From contig NC_059567.1 in assembly GCF_905220415.1 (NCBI RefSeq), positions 1,054,001 through 1,118,000 on the forward strand: a DNA stretch of 64,000 bases, written 5' to 3'. Every line of letters starts with the position of its first letter. Positions within the stretch are counted from its first letter, which is position 1. Both the position numbers and the translations under genes were made by a program. The notes beneath the pieces were generated by a model. It saw only the letters and a program-made list of their open reading frames with translations. It did not search any database and was not told where the DNA came from. The stretch comes from Colias croceus (lineage: Eukaryota > Arthropoda > Insecta > Lepidoptera > Pieridae). Positions 1-9,360 of this stretch are shown here, one piece after another.

Positions 1-775
1 TACACATTATCATGCTATCACCTCCGGGGGAGGAGCTGTGAACCTTTATTTTTCTAACGTATTCCGTGTATTACACAGCGTACAATCTAAAGACTCATGT
101 TTAAATGTTGTTTTTGGGTAAGCCACGCTATTATCTAGCTTTACACTATAAAAACTACGTCATTTACGTAATTTTGGCAGAGAAACAGTTTAATGAATCT
201 TAGTAGTATAAAGACAAATTTGAAACAGCGCCATCTATGAGACTTCATTAAAATCAAATCAATTTACATATTTAACGCTTCTTGCAAATTTATAATTAAG
301 AATTAAATAATATGATGTTGGTGGGGTTTTTAATTGTACTTATTTATTTAACTTTTTAACCCATGTCTTCCCAGAGTCCACTTCAGGTGCTTATATTTTA
401 TGTGAATATACTAAATAAAATTTTACAAGTGAGGGTAGATGTTTATTATTTGATGTCAAACAAGACACCATTAACAGATAATTGTGACATTTTAAAAAAT
501 CCTTCTTGCGTTCCCACAAAAGGCTTTGTGGGAAATGTGGCTTTTATATTTATTCTTTATACATAATTAATTATATAGTTAGACTCATGTTTTTAATTAG
601 AATTGAAGTTACGACAAAATAAGAAAATGATGAAATTTTATTTTTATGTATAACTTTTACAAGACTATATTATACGCCCAAAGAAGGTCACTTAAGTTCT
701 TGATAGAATTTTATTTGTTAGTAGCTTTTTAATAAAATAAGGTAAAGTAATCTTTTCATTTTTTTTTATTTACAG
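1..775. other. AT-rich non-coding flank
   Basis: No supported gene. The short open frames here have no recognisable domain and look like chance frames in AT-rich DNA. The segment does not resemble the repeated Helitron units that begin near 1981, so it is probably the left flank of the array. Confidence 0.5.
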
Positions 776-1253
776 ATTCAATGTTCATAAAAAATTAACG
801 ATTTGCGTGAGGATGTAGTAGAAATAAGTATCCTGGCGCGTGGTCAATTGTTGACTAAAGTCAATTTCCAACGTATGGTACAATCATTGGAAGAATCTTG
901 GGTAATTTTAGAGGATATTTTTCGGGAATGAGAAAAGGGGCAGCCAACCACGTATCAGCGTGCGTACGTGAGAATCTACGTTTTAGTACCAAAAAAAATG
1001 TTATTTTGAAACGTAAATATTGCACTCACAACTACTGTACAAGTATGATTTTTATTCGTGCTTTACTGTTGTTTTATTATCGTTATGGCTTTCGCGGTAC
1101 AGATAGTACTGGGATCAGAGTACATATTATTTATCAATTTAATATACGTACCACACCAAGTAAAATATTTACAATCATACCAAATGGATTAACACGGTAT
1201 GTACATAAGGCGGTCTTATCGCTTACTAGCGATCTCTTCCAGACTGCCCAAGG
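776..1253 (+). pseudogene. decayed exon-like segment, possible chemoreceptor-type pseudogene
   Basis: Seen: a pyrimidine-rich tract ending in TTTACAG precedes 776, and a strong donor (CAAG|GTAAGA) follows 1253, so this looks like one exon of about 478 nt. The frame starting at AAC GAT TTG near 798 reads protein-like (DLREDVVEISILARGQLLTK, then a Lys/Asn-Phe-Gln segment ending EESWVILEDIF) and meets a TGA near 908. It continues in the same frame to a second stop near 1010. A third stretch contains a long hydrophobic run (VLYCCFIIVMAFAVQIVL) like a membrane helix. Inference: a multi-membrane-span host protein exon decayed by nonsense changes. An insect odorant-receptor (7tm_6) origin is my guess from the helix plus EESW-like loop, not a firm identification. 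It could instead be chance. Confidence 0.3.
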
Positions 1254-1811
1254 TAAGAGATAAAGAATTATACTCATGATCCAGCAATTTTCAACCGAAA
1301 AAGAAGTTTTTCTGTAATTGGTAGTTGTTTCATTTATTTATTTTAAAAACCTAATTTTACTTTTACATTTGCCCATTTGCATTACATTCAGCTTCCATAA
1401 AACTTATAAAAATTTTATGTTTATTTCTGTCTAATATAACTACTCTTTTTTAGATAAATAAATAACAAAAACAACTTTTTTATTAAAATTTAGTACCTTG
1501 GGAAGATATTATCTATGTGTTAATAGAACAATACATAAAGGAAGTTATGTTACGATTTTATACAATGAAAATATGTAAAAAAATATTAGCAGGTGTAATT
1601 ATTAAATTGATCCTGAACCCAAAACTGTAGTTAATTTTTTTGTCATTTAGTGTTTAATTCATGTCAATTGGTTCATTAATAAAAAAAATTATGATCATTT
1701 AAATAATCACGGCGAACATTTGCTAAGGCTATCTTAACCTAATAATGGCCGTAATCATTTTTTTTTAAATAAATCGAGAAATATCAGAAAAAATATCTTT
1801 AAACCCTTACA
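1254..1811. other. AT-rich non-coding spacer
   Basis: I see nothing coding. It ends at the A immediately 5' of a short Helitron-like insertion. Confidence 0.5.
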
Positions 1812-1980
1812 TCTAATATATAAAAATCAATGCCACTTTTCGTTGTAATTCCATAACTCGAGAACGGCTGAACCGATTTCGATAATTCTTTTTTTATTAT
1901 ATTCCTTGAAGTACGAGGATGGTTCTTATGTAGAGAAAACGTTAATATGTACCACGGGCGAAGCCGGGGCGGACCGCTAG
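1812..1980 (+). mobile_element. short non-autonomous Helitron-like element (169 bp)
   Basis: Starts with TCTAATATATAAA and ends with a GC-rich dyad (GGGCGAAGCC/GGGGC) followed by GCTAG. The flanking bases are A (1811) and T (1981), the Helitron A^T insertion pattern without target duplication. The first homologous base of the repeated Helitron unit follows almost immediately. The family resembles the abundant lepidopteran TC...CTAG rolling-circle elements. Such sequences have sometimes been filed as SINE or RTE tails. Confidence 0.7.
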
Positions 1981-1981
1981 T

Positions 1982-4243
1982 AATAAAATAAACGTGAAAT
2001 AATAATAATTATCAACAGGCATTCAATGAGAATTTAATAAATGAATACCTACTTACTTTAACATGTGCAATACTTATGCAAAGTTATCTAACATTAAAAT
2101 ATAATAAAAAAATTATAATATGAAAGAGATTTAAATTATTTGTATAGCAATATAAATCATTTGTTTCTACTTTATGAATATTATCACTAACAGACACTAG
2201 ATAAGAAAATGAAACACATGAATAACTTTTTTCATTATACATATATTTATTTACACTGAAAACCTAATATTCAAACCATATTTATTTTATTTTATTATTG
2301 ACATAACTTGGTGTAGGGATAGGTACCATGTTTAAATCAATATTTTAATGACAGTAACTTTTATTTCATATTTTTGTCAAGACTTCTGTAGGGATCCCGA
2401 GTAACTTTGTTCTTGAAAGATATTTTTTGGATAGATACATTTTTATGATGTTTGGTGAATTGAAATTGATAAAGAGTATGGCCACATTGCTAGACTCAGT
2501 TACTTTTTATATTGAAATGTATATAACTTTAAGATTGCGACTGAAGGACTTGTATCCATGGTTATGAATAAATTATTAAAAAAAAAAAAAAACAGTTACT
2601 TTTTCTTATAGCAAACAATGTTGTTTAAATTAATGTAAATGGCTTTTACTTATTAGGTATGTTTTCCTTTATATTAAGTATAGTAAGAACTAAGAAGTAT
2701 AAAATGTACAATAACAATAGCCTTCAAGTTTTTAGAGATATCATGTTTATTCAAATTGAAATTTATACACTTTATTATTATTTTTTCATCTATAATAATG
2801 ATCTACATAATACCATCAATGGGTCAATCAGTCTGTGTTATTCAATATTGATAATACAAATAAGTTTCTGGAATCTTCAATAAATGTACTTAAAATGTGA
2901 GCATCTGCAAATCATAAAACATTTCTTTTATGTTTGGTAAATTAAACTTATGTTTTTCTTCATTTTCATACTCTCTGATCTTATTAGATTTCACTTGTTT
3001 TACACTTGGCATTGTAATCTTCTTTCATCACAAAAATATACGTTTTAATTCATTGTTAATCGTTGTTTTATTTTTATTACTTATTGGAATCAAACGTTAT
3101 AGTATCGACACGTCTTATTAGAATTAAATAATATAATGGTAAAACGAGTACATAGATCAATTACATGAAAACTTCTTATCCTCTTATCTTTTTACTTTTG
3201 GAGTGATAAATTTGCAAAACATATTTTTGATATGCATAAAAAAACACTTAATATTTTACATTCTATACAAGAAGCCTTTTTCTTATTTGTTTTCGGAAAG
3301 TTGTTTGTTGACATATCTATTAATTTGACAGTTGACACAATTAACATTTATACTTATTATTTTGACAAGTTTTAATATGAATAGGTAGGTATTAGAAAAT
3401 TATATAATTGATGGGAAATAACAATTGAGAGACTTTAATTAATTAAACCTTTAAAAGAAATATAATGACATACAAAAAAAACAGATTTAATGAAATAAAA
3501 ATTACGAGCATATATAACTTTTTTCCAAGTTCATTAAAATTAAAAACATTGCTATTATGACCAAAATATATATAATGTTGGCAGCATTGGATATGTTTTT
3601 TTAGATCAGAATAAACTTGAATAAAATTAATTATTAAGCAATTTAATCAAGACGTTACACTTTTTGTCTACTTTAGAATAATTTCATAAATATTATAGTA
3701 TTATTTAATAATTATAAAAATATTGAATTCTTGATTATGTTTATAAAAAGCATTAATTGACTTCGATATTTATTTTAGGTATAGACTATAGACACAGTCT
3801 TCTTTATTATTAGAATAATAATTGTAATAATTTAACATTAGTAACTACCTATTTATTAAAAAAAAAAATATTATTAGGATTCATTTATTTTAATATAATA
3901 TATTTTCGTAAAAAAACTTCTAAATATGAAAAAAATAAAATAGGTATGAATTATATTTAGGTATACAAAGATTAACTAACGGTTACATATTAATATTATA
4001 CAGATGTTTTGAAATTATTTTTTCTTTGTATATATTAAACTTATGCGATATTCAAAATACCTACGTAATCACAAAATATTTATTAATATTGTATATTTTT
4101 AATTATGAAAAAATTACAAAACTGAGAAATTGTCTATTCCCACTTTTTCGTAATGTTTGCAACATGTCGCGACTGGATTTGTACTTCCGGTGGTTTTATT
4201 AGAAATTATGAATAAAACCGAAAAGCCCGCGCTTTCCCCTGAG
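1982..4243 (+). other. 5' region of Helitron copy 1, non-coding
   Basis: AT-rich, without supported genes. It aligns by eye with about 33060-35068 (copy 2) and 60480-62440 (copy 3): all three share, for example, CATTCAATGAGAAT and CAAGACTTCTG blocks and the ATTGCTATTATGACC block. Differences are small indels and substitutions plus one 84-bp retro-insertion. Confidence 0.6.
2509..2592 (+). mobile_element. 84-bp poly(A) retro-insertion with 12-bp target duplication
   Basis: A short insert ending in AATAAATTATT and an A-run is flanked by identical 12-bp copies of CAGTTACTTTTT (2497-2508 and 2593-2604). The corresponding places in copies 2 and 3 (about 33570 and 60930) lack it. This is the signature of a 5'-truncated LINE or SINE 3' end inserted by target-primed reverse transcription. 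The source family is not identified. Confidence 0.75.
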
Positions 4244-4299
4244 TATATATTCTGTGCCCGCGCCATTCCTCTTTCATTACTAACTCGCCTGTTTGCAGG
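4244..4299 (+). promoter_or_regulatory. TATA promoter and 5' UTR exon of Helitron copy 1
   Basis: TATATAT at 4244-4250 is followed about 30 bp later by an initiator-like TTCATTA, and then by a strong splice donor (GCAGG|GTAAGT, intron from 4300). The matching acceptor, GTTTTCAG, ends at 4599. The same layout is present in copy 2 (35069-35124). Copy 3 keeps the donor but has lost the TATA segment. The transcription start itself is inferred. Confidence 0.55.
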
Positions 4300-4646
4300 G
4301 TAAGTCGATTTACATATTATCATTAATAATTATTGCTCTCATATTGTACTTTGAGTGAATAATGATTTGAGTTTGTTTTCTTTATATATTTTACTAATAC
4401 TAACTAACTAACGATTAAATATATTAATTAAGTTAGGTAATTTAGGTAATTATTACAAAAAGTCTTCATTCTTATTCATAACGATTTATTCTTTTGTTTT
4501 TTTTCAATGGTTTTAATGAATTGATGATTGATAATTTTAATGAAAACAAGTGACGTTTGTTTAATGCTTTGTTTTAAAATATTCATGTATCGTTTTCAGT
4601 AACTTTTCAATAACTTCGAGATTCTACGTGACCTCGTGCTCTCAAC

Positions 4647-4710
4647 ATGTTCCAAGCATCTTCTAGCAACAACGGCGGTAACGCAGCGGCAATGGCGTGT
4701 ATCGCTACCG
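4647..4710 (+). CDS. Helitron protein exon 1, copy 1
   Basis: This exon follows the GTTTTCAG acceptor (exon 4600-4710) and starts with ATG at 4647. It encodes about 21 residues (MFQASSSNNGG..., ending MACIAT) plus one base, before the donor ACCG|GTAAGC. The acceptor at 6586-6587 (ATTAAAG) supplies GG, giving a GGG codon that continues straight into the protease frame. The same 64-nt coding segment and donor occur at 35450-35513 and 62810-62873. Exact length and phase are retained and the few differences still encode a peptide, which argues for a real coding exon although it is tiny. The peptide is Ser/Asn/Ala-rich with no known domain. Confidence 0.7.
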
Positions 4711-5109
4711 GTAAGCTTTATTCAATTTATTAGATCTAATAATTAACATACTTAGGTACATATTTTCATAGGGCTCTGTTAGGTAATCAATCAGGTTTAC
4801 TTATATATTTTTTTTGTGCAAATTGAAATGTTCCAAATAAGTGTAAGTAGATATTTCTTATAATTATTCAAAGATTTTTTATGAAATTACCTAAATAATA
4901 ATTAACTTACCTATCTAACGCTTATCATCCTAATACGTAATTGCCGTTGTCAAGTAGTATTAAACATTTTTCATTATTTAGTTGCGTATGTAGGTACCTA
5001 ATCGATTACAGAATAAAGTAATTTTCTTTAACAAGACGTATAAATATAGTAGGTACCTACTAGGTAGGTAAGTCAGTACTATATTTTTTCCTATTTCGTT
5101 GTAAAAAAA

Positions 5110-5190
5110 ATGCGCGGGAATCGTGGACCGGCAATGTCGCGTGATGAGCCGTGAGCCACCGTTGTCGGCGTCGATCGCCATTTTGTGTGA
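5110..5190. promoter_or_regulatory. conserved GC-rich intronic island with GCCATTTTG
   Basis: An abrupt GC-rich block in AT-rich DNA starts with ATGCGCGGGAATCG and ends with GTCGGCGTCG.TCGCCATTTTGTGTG. It recurs in copy 2 twice (about 35881-35957 and 36298-36378) and in copy 3 (63287-63363). GCCAT is the core of Pho/YY1-type binding sites. An enhancer or alternative-promoter role is inference only. Confidence 0.4.
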
Positions 5191-5458
5191 AGGGGTATAT
5201 TAATTTTATTATGAAAATAAATTAAATATTAGGTAATTCCTTCAATATTATATTCAAAATTGTTAATATCCTTAAATAGTAAAAATAATGATTATTATAA
5301 ATCATAATATTGTCTCTTGACATGTTATGTACTGTTTTGTATTAACTTACGTTATAGTGATACATACCTACCTACCTATTTTCTTTTTACAATTACTATT
5401 AATACAATTGAACGTATTATATTGATTTTGTAATGTAATGCTTATATGTATAAATAAA

Positions 5459-5627
5459 CTAGCTTTCCGCCCGCGGCTTCGCCCGCGTTTTCAAAAGAAA
5501 AACCGGCATAGTTCCCGTTCCCGTGGGATTTCCGGGATAAACCTTATCCTTTGTGTTAACCCAAGTTACCCTCTGTGTGCTAAATTTAATTGTAATAGGT
5601 TCAGTAGTATTTGCGTAATTAGTAGGA
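5459..5627 (-). mobile_element. short non-autonomous Helitron-like element, internally deleted
   Basis: On the minus strand it runs from TCCTACTAAT to a GC-rich hairpin (CGCGGGCGAAGCCGCGGGCG) and CTAG, flanked by A (5458) and T (5628). Compared with the equivalent element in copy 2 (36627-36849) it lacks about 50 bp just inside the 5' end. The element is in the same intron place in copies 1 and 2, so it predates their duplication. Confidence 0.7.
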
Positions 5628-6587
5628 TTATTGAAATTTTCGGTTAAATTTCAATTGTTTTATAATAATTAAATATAATCAAATAATTTCAATTCATTAT
5701 TCTCATAATCTCATTCTTCAAATTTTGTAGCGAAATTAATTTACACTTAGATTACCTAATAATTGGAGAGGCAAGATTTATATAAACAATGTTTTATCTA
5801 AAATAGTATTGGAGGCGGAAGAACGACTTTTAAGTTGTATCGTATAGTACCTATAACTAGGTACTATAATTATAATTGATAGGTAATAATTAAGAATTGA
5901 TTTTGATTTCATACGGTTAATTATAGCTATATTATGACTTAATAAAAGAATAGGTATACCATATTGCGTAAGTACATAGTGTTAACATGTTAAATAATTC
6001 TAGATATGTTTGATTATACGAGTATAATAATATATCATAATTCATAGTACACTGCTGCGTCTCAGTATTGTTGCGAATATTTTTTTAAAAAAATAAGGGT
6101 AAGTTATTATCTACAATGACGCTATATTTTCTATTCGTATTTCGTAGCGAGTTACGTATATTTTTTAGAGAAGTTTCGATTCCTTAGACAATTTGGATCT
6201 CAACCGATATATAATCGAAATTTTTGTGTTAAGAAGTTTTAGAAAGGTAGGTAATGGTAATTTCACCACGGATACCTTCTTTAACATACCTATTTCATAC
6301 TGATTTTTATTTTATAATCATACAATGCATTCTTTGTTTGGAACATTTCAGTTTGCTTAACATAATATAATATATGCCTAATATGTTTCTATATTCATCA
6401 AGTTGGATTGAACTGCACATGGTGTGCGAATTTTATTATAATCGGTTAAGTGGTTTAAGAGTCCATTGAGGACAAACATTGTGAAACGAGATTTATATAT
6501 ATTAAGAAGATAAATAGGTTTCTTCTGACCTGATAAAATGTCATTTTGTTTTTATTATTATTTTAATCGGTTAAATTATTATTAAAG

Positions 6588-7251
6588 GGTCAACGCATCA
6601 AGCCGATCCCCGGTTTAAGGGTAACAACGCACAATGTGTCGCGATGGCAACATGCGCGGCTGTATATTCTTCTATTCTAAATAGAGCCGTATTTTCTCGG
6701 GAAAATATAGACACTATTTTAGAATTTGGTGATATGTTATATATTCAAATAAGACCACTTGGGGTTGCGCACAATCATCCTCATTTATACCCTGAAGAAT
6801 TGCCTTCTGATATACGTGTAGGGACCTATTTGGCTAAAATTAAACCGATGGCAGACAACGATAGTTGGATCGACAACGGGCTGTTTCCCACATGTGACGG
6901 CGACATAGCCACTTACACTTTACAATTAAAATTAATCCTAAAAAATAAAATATTTCACACTACACACAACGACTCCACACATAGCTACCTTTTCACCGGC
7001 GCTAATAATACGATATCTTTTTGGAGGTCAAATAATAAGTATTTTATTTTTAATAGCCATAACGTAGACGCGAATAATAAGTACGTACATAACCCACATT
7101 CGGTAGGAGCCGCACGTCTCTTTCAGTGCAACAATTTAGATACTCTTGCAAAATTTTTGTTTTGGAATCCGTCATTTGGTAGTCAATATCAAATTCATAA
7201 AATTATTTTAAATAATTTTCATAGTGTAAATATTATTAATGAATTAGTTAG
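6588..7251 (+). pseudogene. Helitron protein exon 2, protease part, copy 1 (cut by insertion)
   Basis: The N-terminal domain resembles UL36 tegument (C76)/OTU-like cysteine proteases found in several eukaryotic mobile elements. A Cys box (GNNAQCVAMA) opens it, followed by about 130 residues and a His box (FNSHNVD) with the usual downstream hydrophobic segment. The Cys box begins upstream of the first ATG in this exon (6644) because the copy 2 ATG at 37668 is AAG here. Translation therefore depends on exon 1, or else begins inside the Cys box and loses the nucleophile. The frame is clean until 7251, where a piggyBac-like element enters and a stop follows at 7465. The first Helitron domain is thus separated from Rep and helicase. 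Protease family membership is from motif reading; activity is unknown. Confidence 0.65.
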
Positions 7252-8574
7252 CCCTAGATTACTACCCTTCGTCGATTCGACGACGCGTCACCAAAAAAAT
7301 CGCTGTAACTTTTACGCGCGCGACCATATGATTTTCAGACTTCAGCTAATCTCAACCAACCCGTTGCGCTTGCGATGGACGGTAGTGCTTTGTGCGTGGA
7401 AGGTCCACACGCGCTGTTCCAGCAACCATGGCTCGTCACATCGACGAAGGTTAGTATTAACGTAACTTTTCGTACTATTTAGTTAAGTTATAATTACGTT
7501 ATTTTATCTTTTATAATGGTGCCTATTATTTTATTTTTTAGATACGATTCATATGTTAGTTTTAGAAGTTGAAAGCGATAAGGAAGATTCATCTACGAGA
7601 GAGCCTGAAGACCACATTGAGGCTGAAGAAGCATGAAACGGAGGGTGATGATGAAGTTTCTACTGTAAATAAAGAGCAATTTCCAGATCAAAATTATGAG
7701 GCAAGTAGTAATACATCTCCCCACGTTCTATTGAAGACGAGACACCTATGAGAAATGAAGAAGAGCACTTCAGCTGACCCTAGCGATTACAAGACCATCG
7801 CGTACCATTCTTCTTGGGAGAGACAAACACATATTATGGTCATCACAACAGTCAAGGTCACAAAGCAGAAGACCTTCAAAGAACATAGATACATAGCACG
7901 TGGTCATGTACGCTTTTTTCAAGATATTTTAGATCCTCTTCAATGTTTTTCAGGTATAATTATTGGTGACATTACTGATACTCTGTGGGACTCAATTACA
8001 TAAATTTTAAACATGCCAGGAAGAAATAATGTGAAAGTTATAAATGAGACTGAGCAAAGTAATGCTGCTGATGTGCCTCCATAGCAAACTAAAATAAACA
8101 TATATGCTATATGTCCCTCCGTAAAGCAAAGGTAGACCTAAAAATAGGTGCACAAAGTGCATAAATCGTTGTGTGGGGAACACAAACTTGATGTGTGTCA
8201 CAAATGTTTTAGATCCTAAGCTATTATCAAAATTATATTTTTAATTAATTTTCCAGATATTATTTTTGTAATTAATAGTTTATTTCGAGCAATTTAGAGG
8301 TATATATTATATGTACGGAATTTTTCAAAAAATTTAAGAATGTTCATAAATCGTGTAAACTGTGATCTCATTTTGATGACTGTTTGAATTAAAACTATGT
8401 TAAAATAAATATTTTAATATTTTTATATGTAGATTAATATCTTGTCCTTAAAATAAAAACATAACTACAAATATATTTTTTTAATTAAACCCCTAAATCC
8501 CCTCCAATAAACAGCGTAGACGAAACGACGAAGGTTAGTATTAAACGTCGAAAAATAAGGTTAGTGTTCTAGGG
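7252..8574 (+). mobile_element. piggyBac-like element, 1323 bp, flanked by TTAG
   Basis: Ends are CCCTAGA...ACTA.CCTT on the left and, reversed, CCCTAGAACACTAACCTT on the right: short imperfect inverted repeats starting with the piggyBac CCCTAG. The 4-bp flank TTAG is duplicated (7248-7251 and 8575-8578). The uninterrupted copy 2 sequence at 38293-38305 has a single TTAG, so both ends and the target duplication are certain. Canonical piggyBac targets are TTAA, so TTAG is unusual. Sub-terminal repeats (CGACGAAGGTTAGTATTAA) lie inside both ends. Only transposase remnants remain. Confidence 0.85.
7780..8220 (+). pseudogene. piggyBac transposase remnant
   Basis: Frame-shifting translation gives a GRDKHIWSS-like segment and an Arg/Ser-Lys-Asn-Ile segment near 7818-7890, then a Phe/Asp-Ile-Leu-Asp-Pro-Leu stretch, resembling the start of the piggyBac DDE domain. 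Near 8130-8215 comes a Cys-rich tail (C..C...C......C..C pattern) like the piggyBac C-terminal zinc-binding domain, after a basic KGRPKN-like segment. The catalytic Asp-bearing middle is missing, so the copy is non-autonomous. Smaller open frames at 7569-7751 and 7755-8003 are pieces of this decayed gene. Confidence 0.5.
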
Positions 8575-8760
8575 TTAGTGTAGATGACCAATTAGTTAGT
8601 GTAGACAACCGATTAGTTAGTGTAGACTGCCAATTAGTTAGTGTAGACGACGAATTAGTTAGTGTAGACGACGAATTAGTTAGTGTAGACGACCAATTAG
8701 TTAGTGTAGACGACCAATTAGTTAGTGTAGACGACCAATTAGTTAGTGTAGACGACCCTA
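8575..8760 (+). repeat. 21-bp minisatellite encoding VSVDDQL, copy 1
   Basis: About nine head-to-tail copies of GTTAGTGTAGACGACCAATTA. The period is seven codons, so length changes keep frame. Variants give DNR, DCQ and DDE in place of DDQ. Copy 2 has about six (38296-38420). Confidence 0.85.
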
Positions 8761-9121
8761 AATTATCTATTTTAAAGCCAGTAGTTTTAGTTAATAAAAG
8801 TATACCCCCAAAATATGACCCTAAATTAAATTCCCTAAAACCAATAATTTTACTAAAAAATATTCGCGACCCTAAATTAACAACACTCGCACCCGTTGTC
8901 TGCATCAAAAAATTATCCGACGTTAGTAATGTAGGTAGGAAACGTGGTAGACCGGCTAAAAAAAATAATTCTAAAGCACACAAACAAAACAATATCAACT
9001 TAGATTCGGATGATAGTTCATCAATAAATTCAGTAGAGGTAGGACGTAAAAGGGGACGACCAGGTAGGCGATCGATAGACGCGGATGCTCATATAAAGGC
9101 GGTTACAAAATATAATAAAAA

Positions 9122-9360
9122 ACATCCCGAGGTTAATAGGCAGGCAGTTAAAAAATATAATGAGAGTAATCCCGAGATCAATAAACGAGCAGTTGAAAGA
9201 TATAGTAAGAATAATCCCGAGATTCATAGGCAGGCAGTTCAAAAATATAACGAGAGCAATCCAGAGGTTCATAGGCAGGCCAGTCAGAAGTTTAGTCAAA
9301 ATAATCCAGAGGTTAATAGGCAAGCGGTAGATAAGTACAATAAAATCAATCGAAATCTAG
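9122..9360 (+). repeat. 14-15-codon repeats in Helitron protein, copy 1
   Basis: Five consecutive segments of the form NPEVNRQAVKKYSQ/NE. They are rich in Lys/Arg and amphipathic, probably helical. Copy 2 has four (38893-39075). They follow the two AT-hooks, so a DNA-binding or spacer role is plausible but inferred. Confidence 0.7.

Larger units (their letters stand above)
4711..6587 (+). other. intron of Helitron gene, copy 1
   Basis: Begins GTAAGC and ends ATTAAAG. It is about 1.88 kb and AT-rich. It contains a GC-rich island at 5110-5190 and a minus-strand Helitron-like insertion at 5459-5627. The equivalent intron of copy 2 spans 35514-37638. No gene is seen inside it. Confidence 0.65.

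Noticed and set aside
1812..1980. SINE or RTE-LINE tail
   Set aside because: No target duplication. The TC start, hairpin + CTAG end and A/T flanks, together with the empty site of a related element at 15279-15506, fit a Helitron.
2930..3121. Short hydrophobic frame repeated near 33882 and 61249
   Set aside because: Only the shared Helitron 5' region is conserved. Start and end of the frame differ among the three copies, with indels that shift frame.
4114..4323. Small minus-strand frame over the Helitron promoter
   Set aside because: Not kept open in copies 2 and 3; the region is better explained as promoter and 5' UTR exon on the plus strand.
6644..7465. Stand-alone 273-codon gene
   Set aside because: Its last 70 codons are piggyBac sequence, and its start lies after the protease nucleophile. 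It is a broken exon of the Helitron gene.
8561..8998. Minus-strand frame with STLTNW repeats
   Set aside because: Antisense shadow of the VSVDDQL minisatellite in the Helitron gene.
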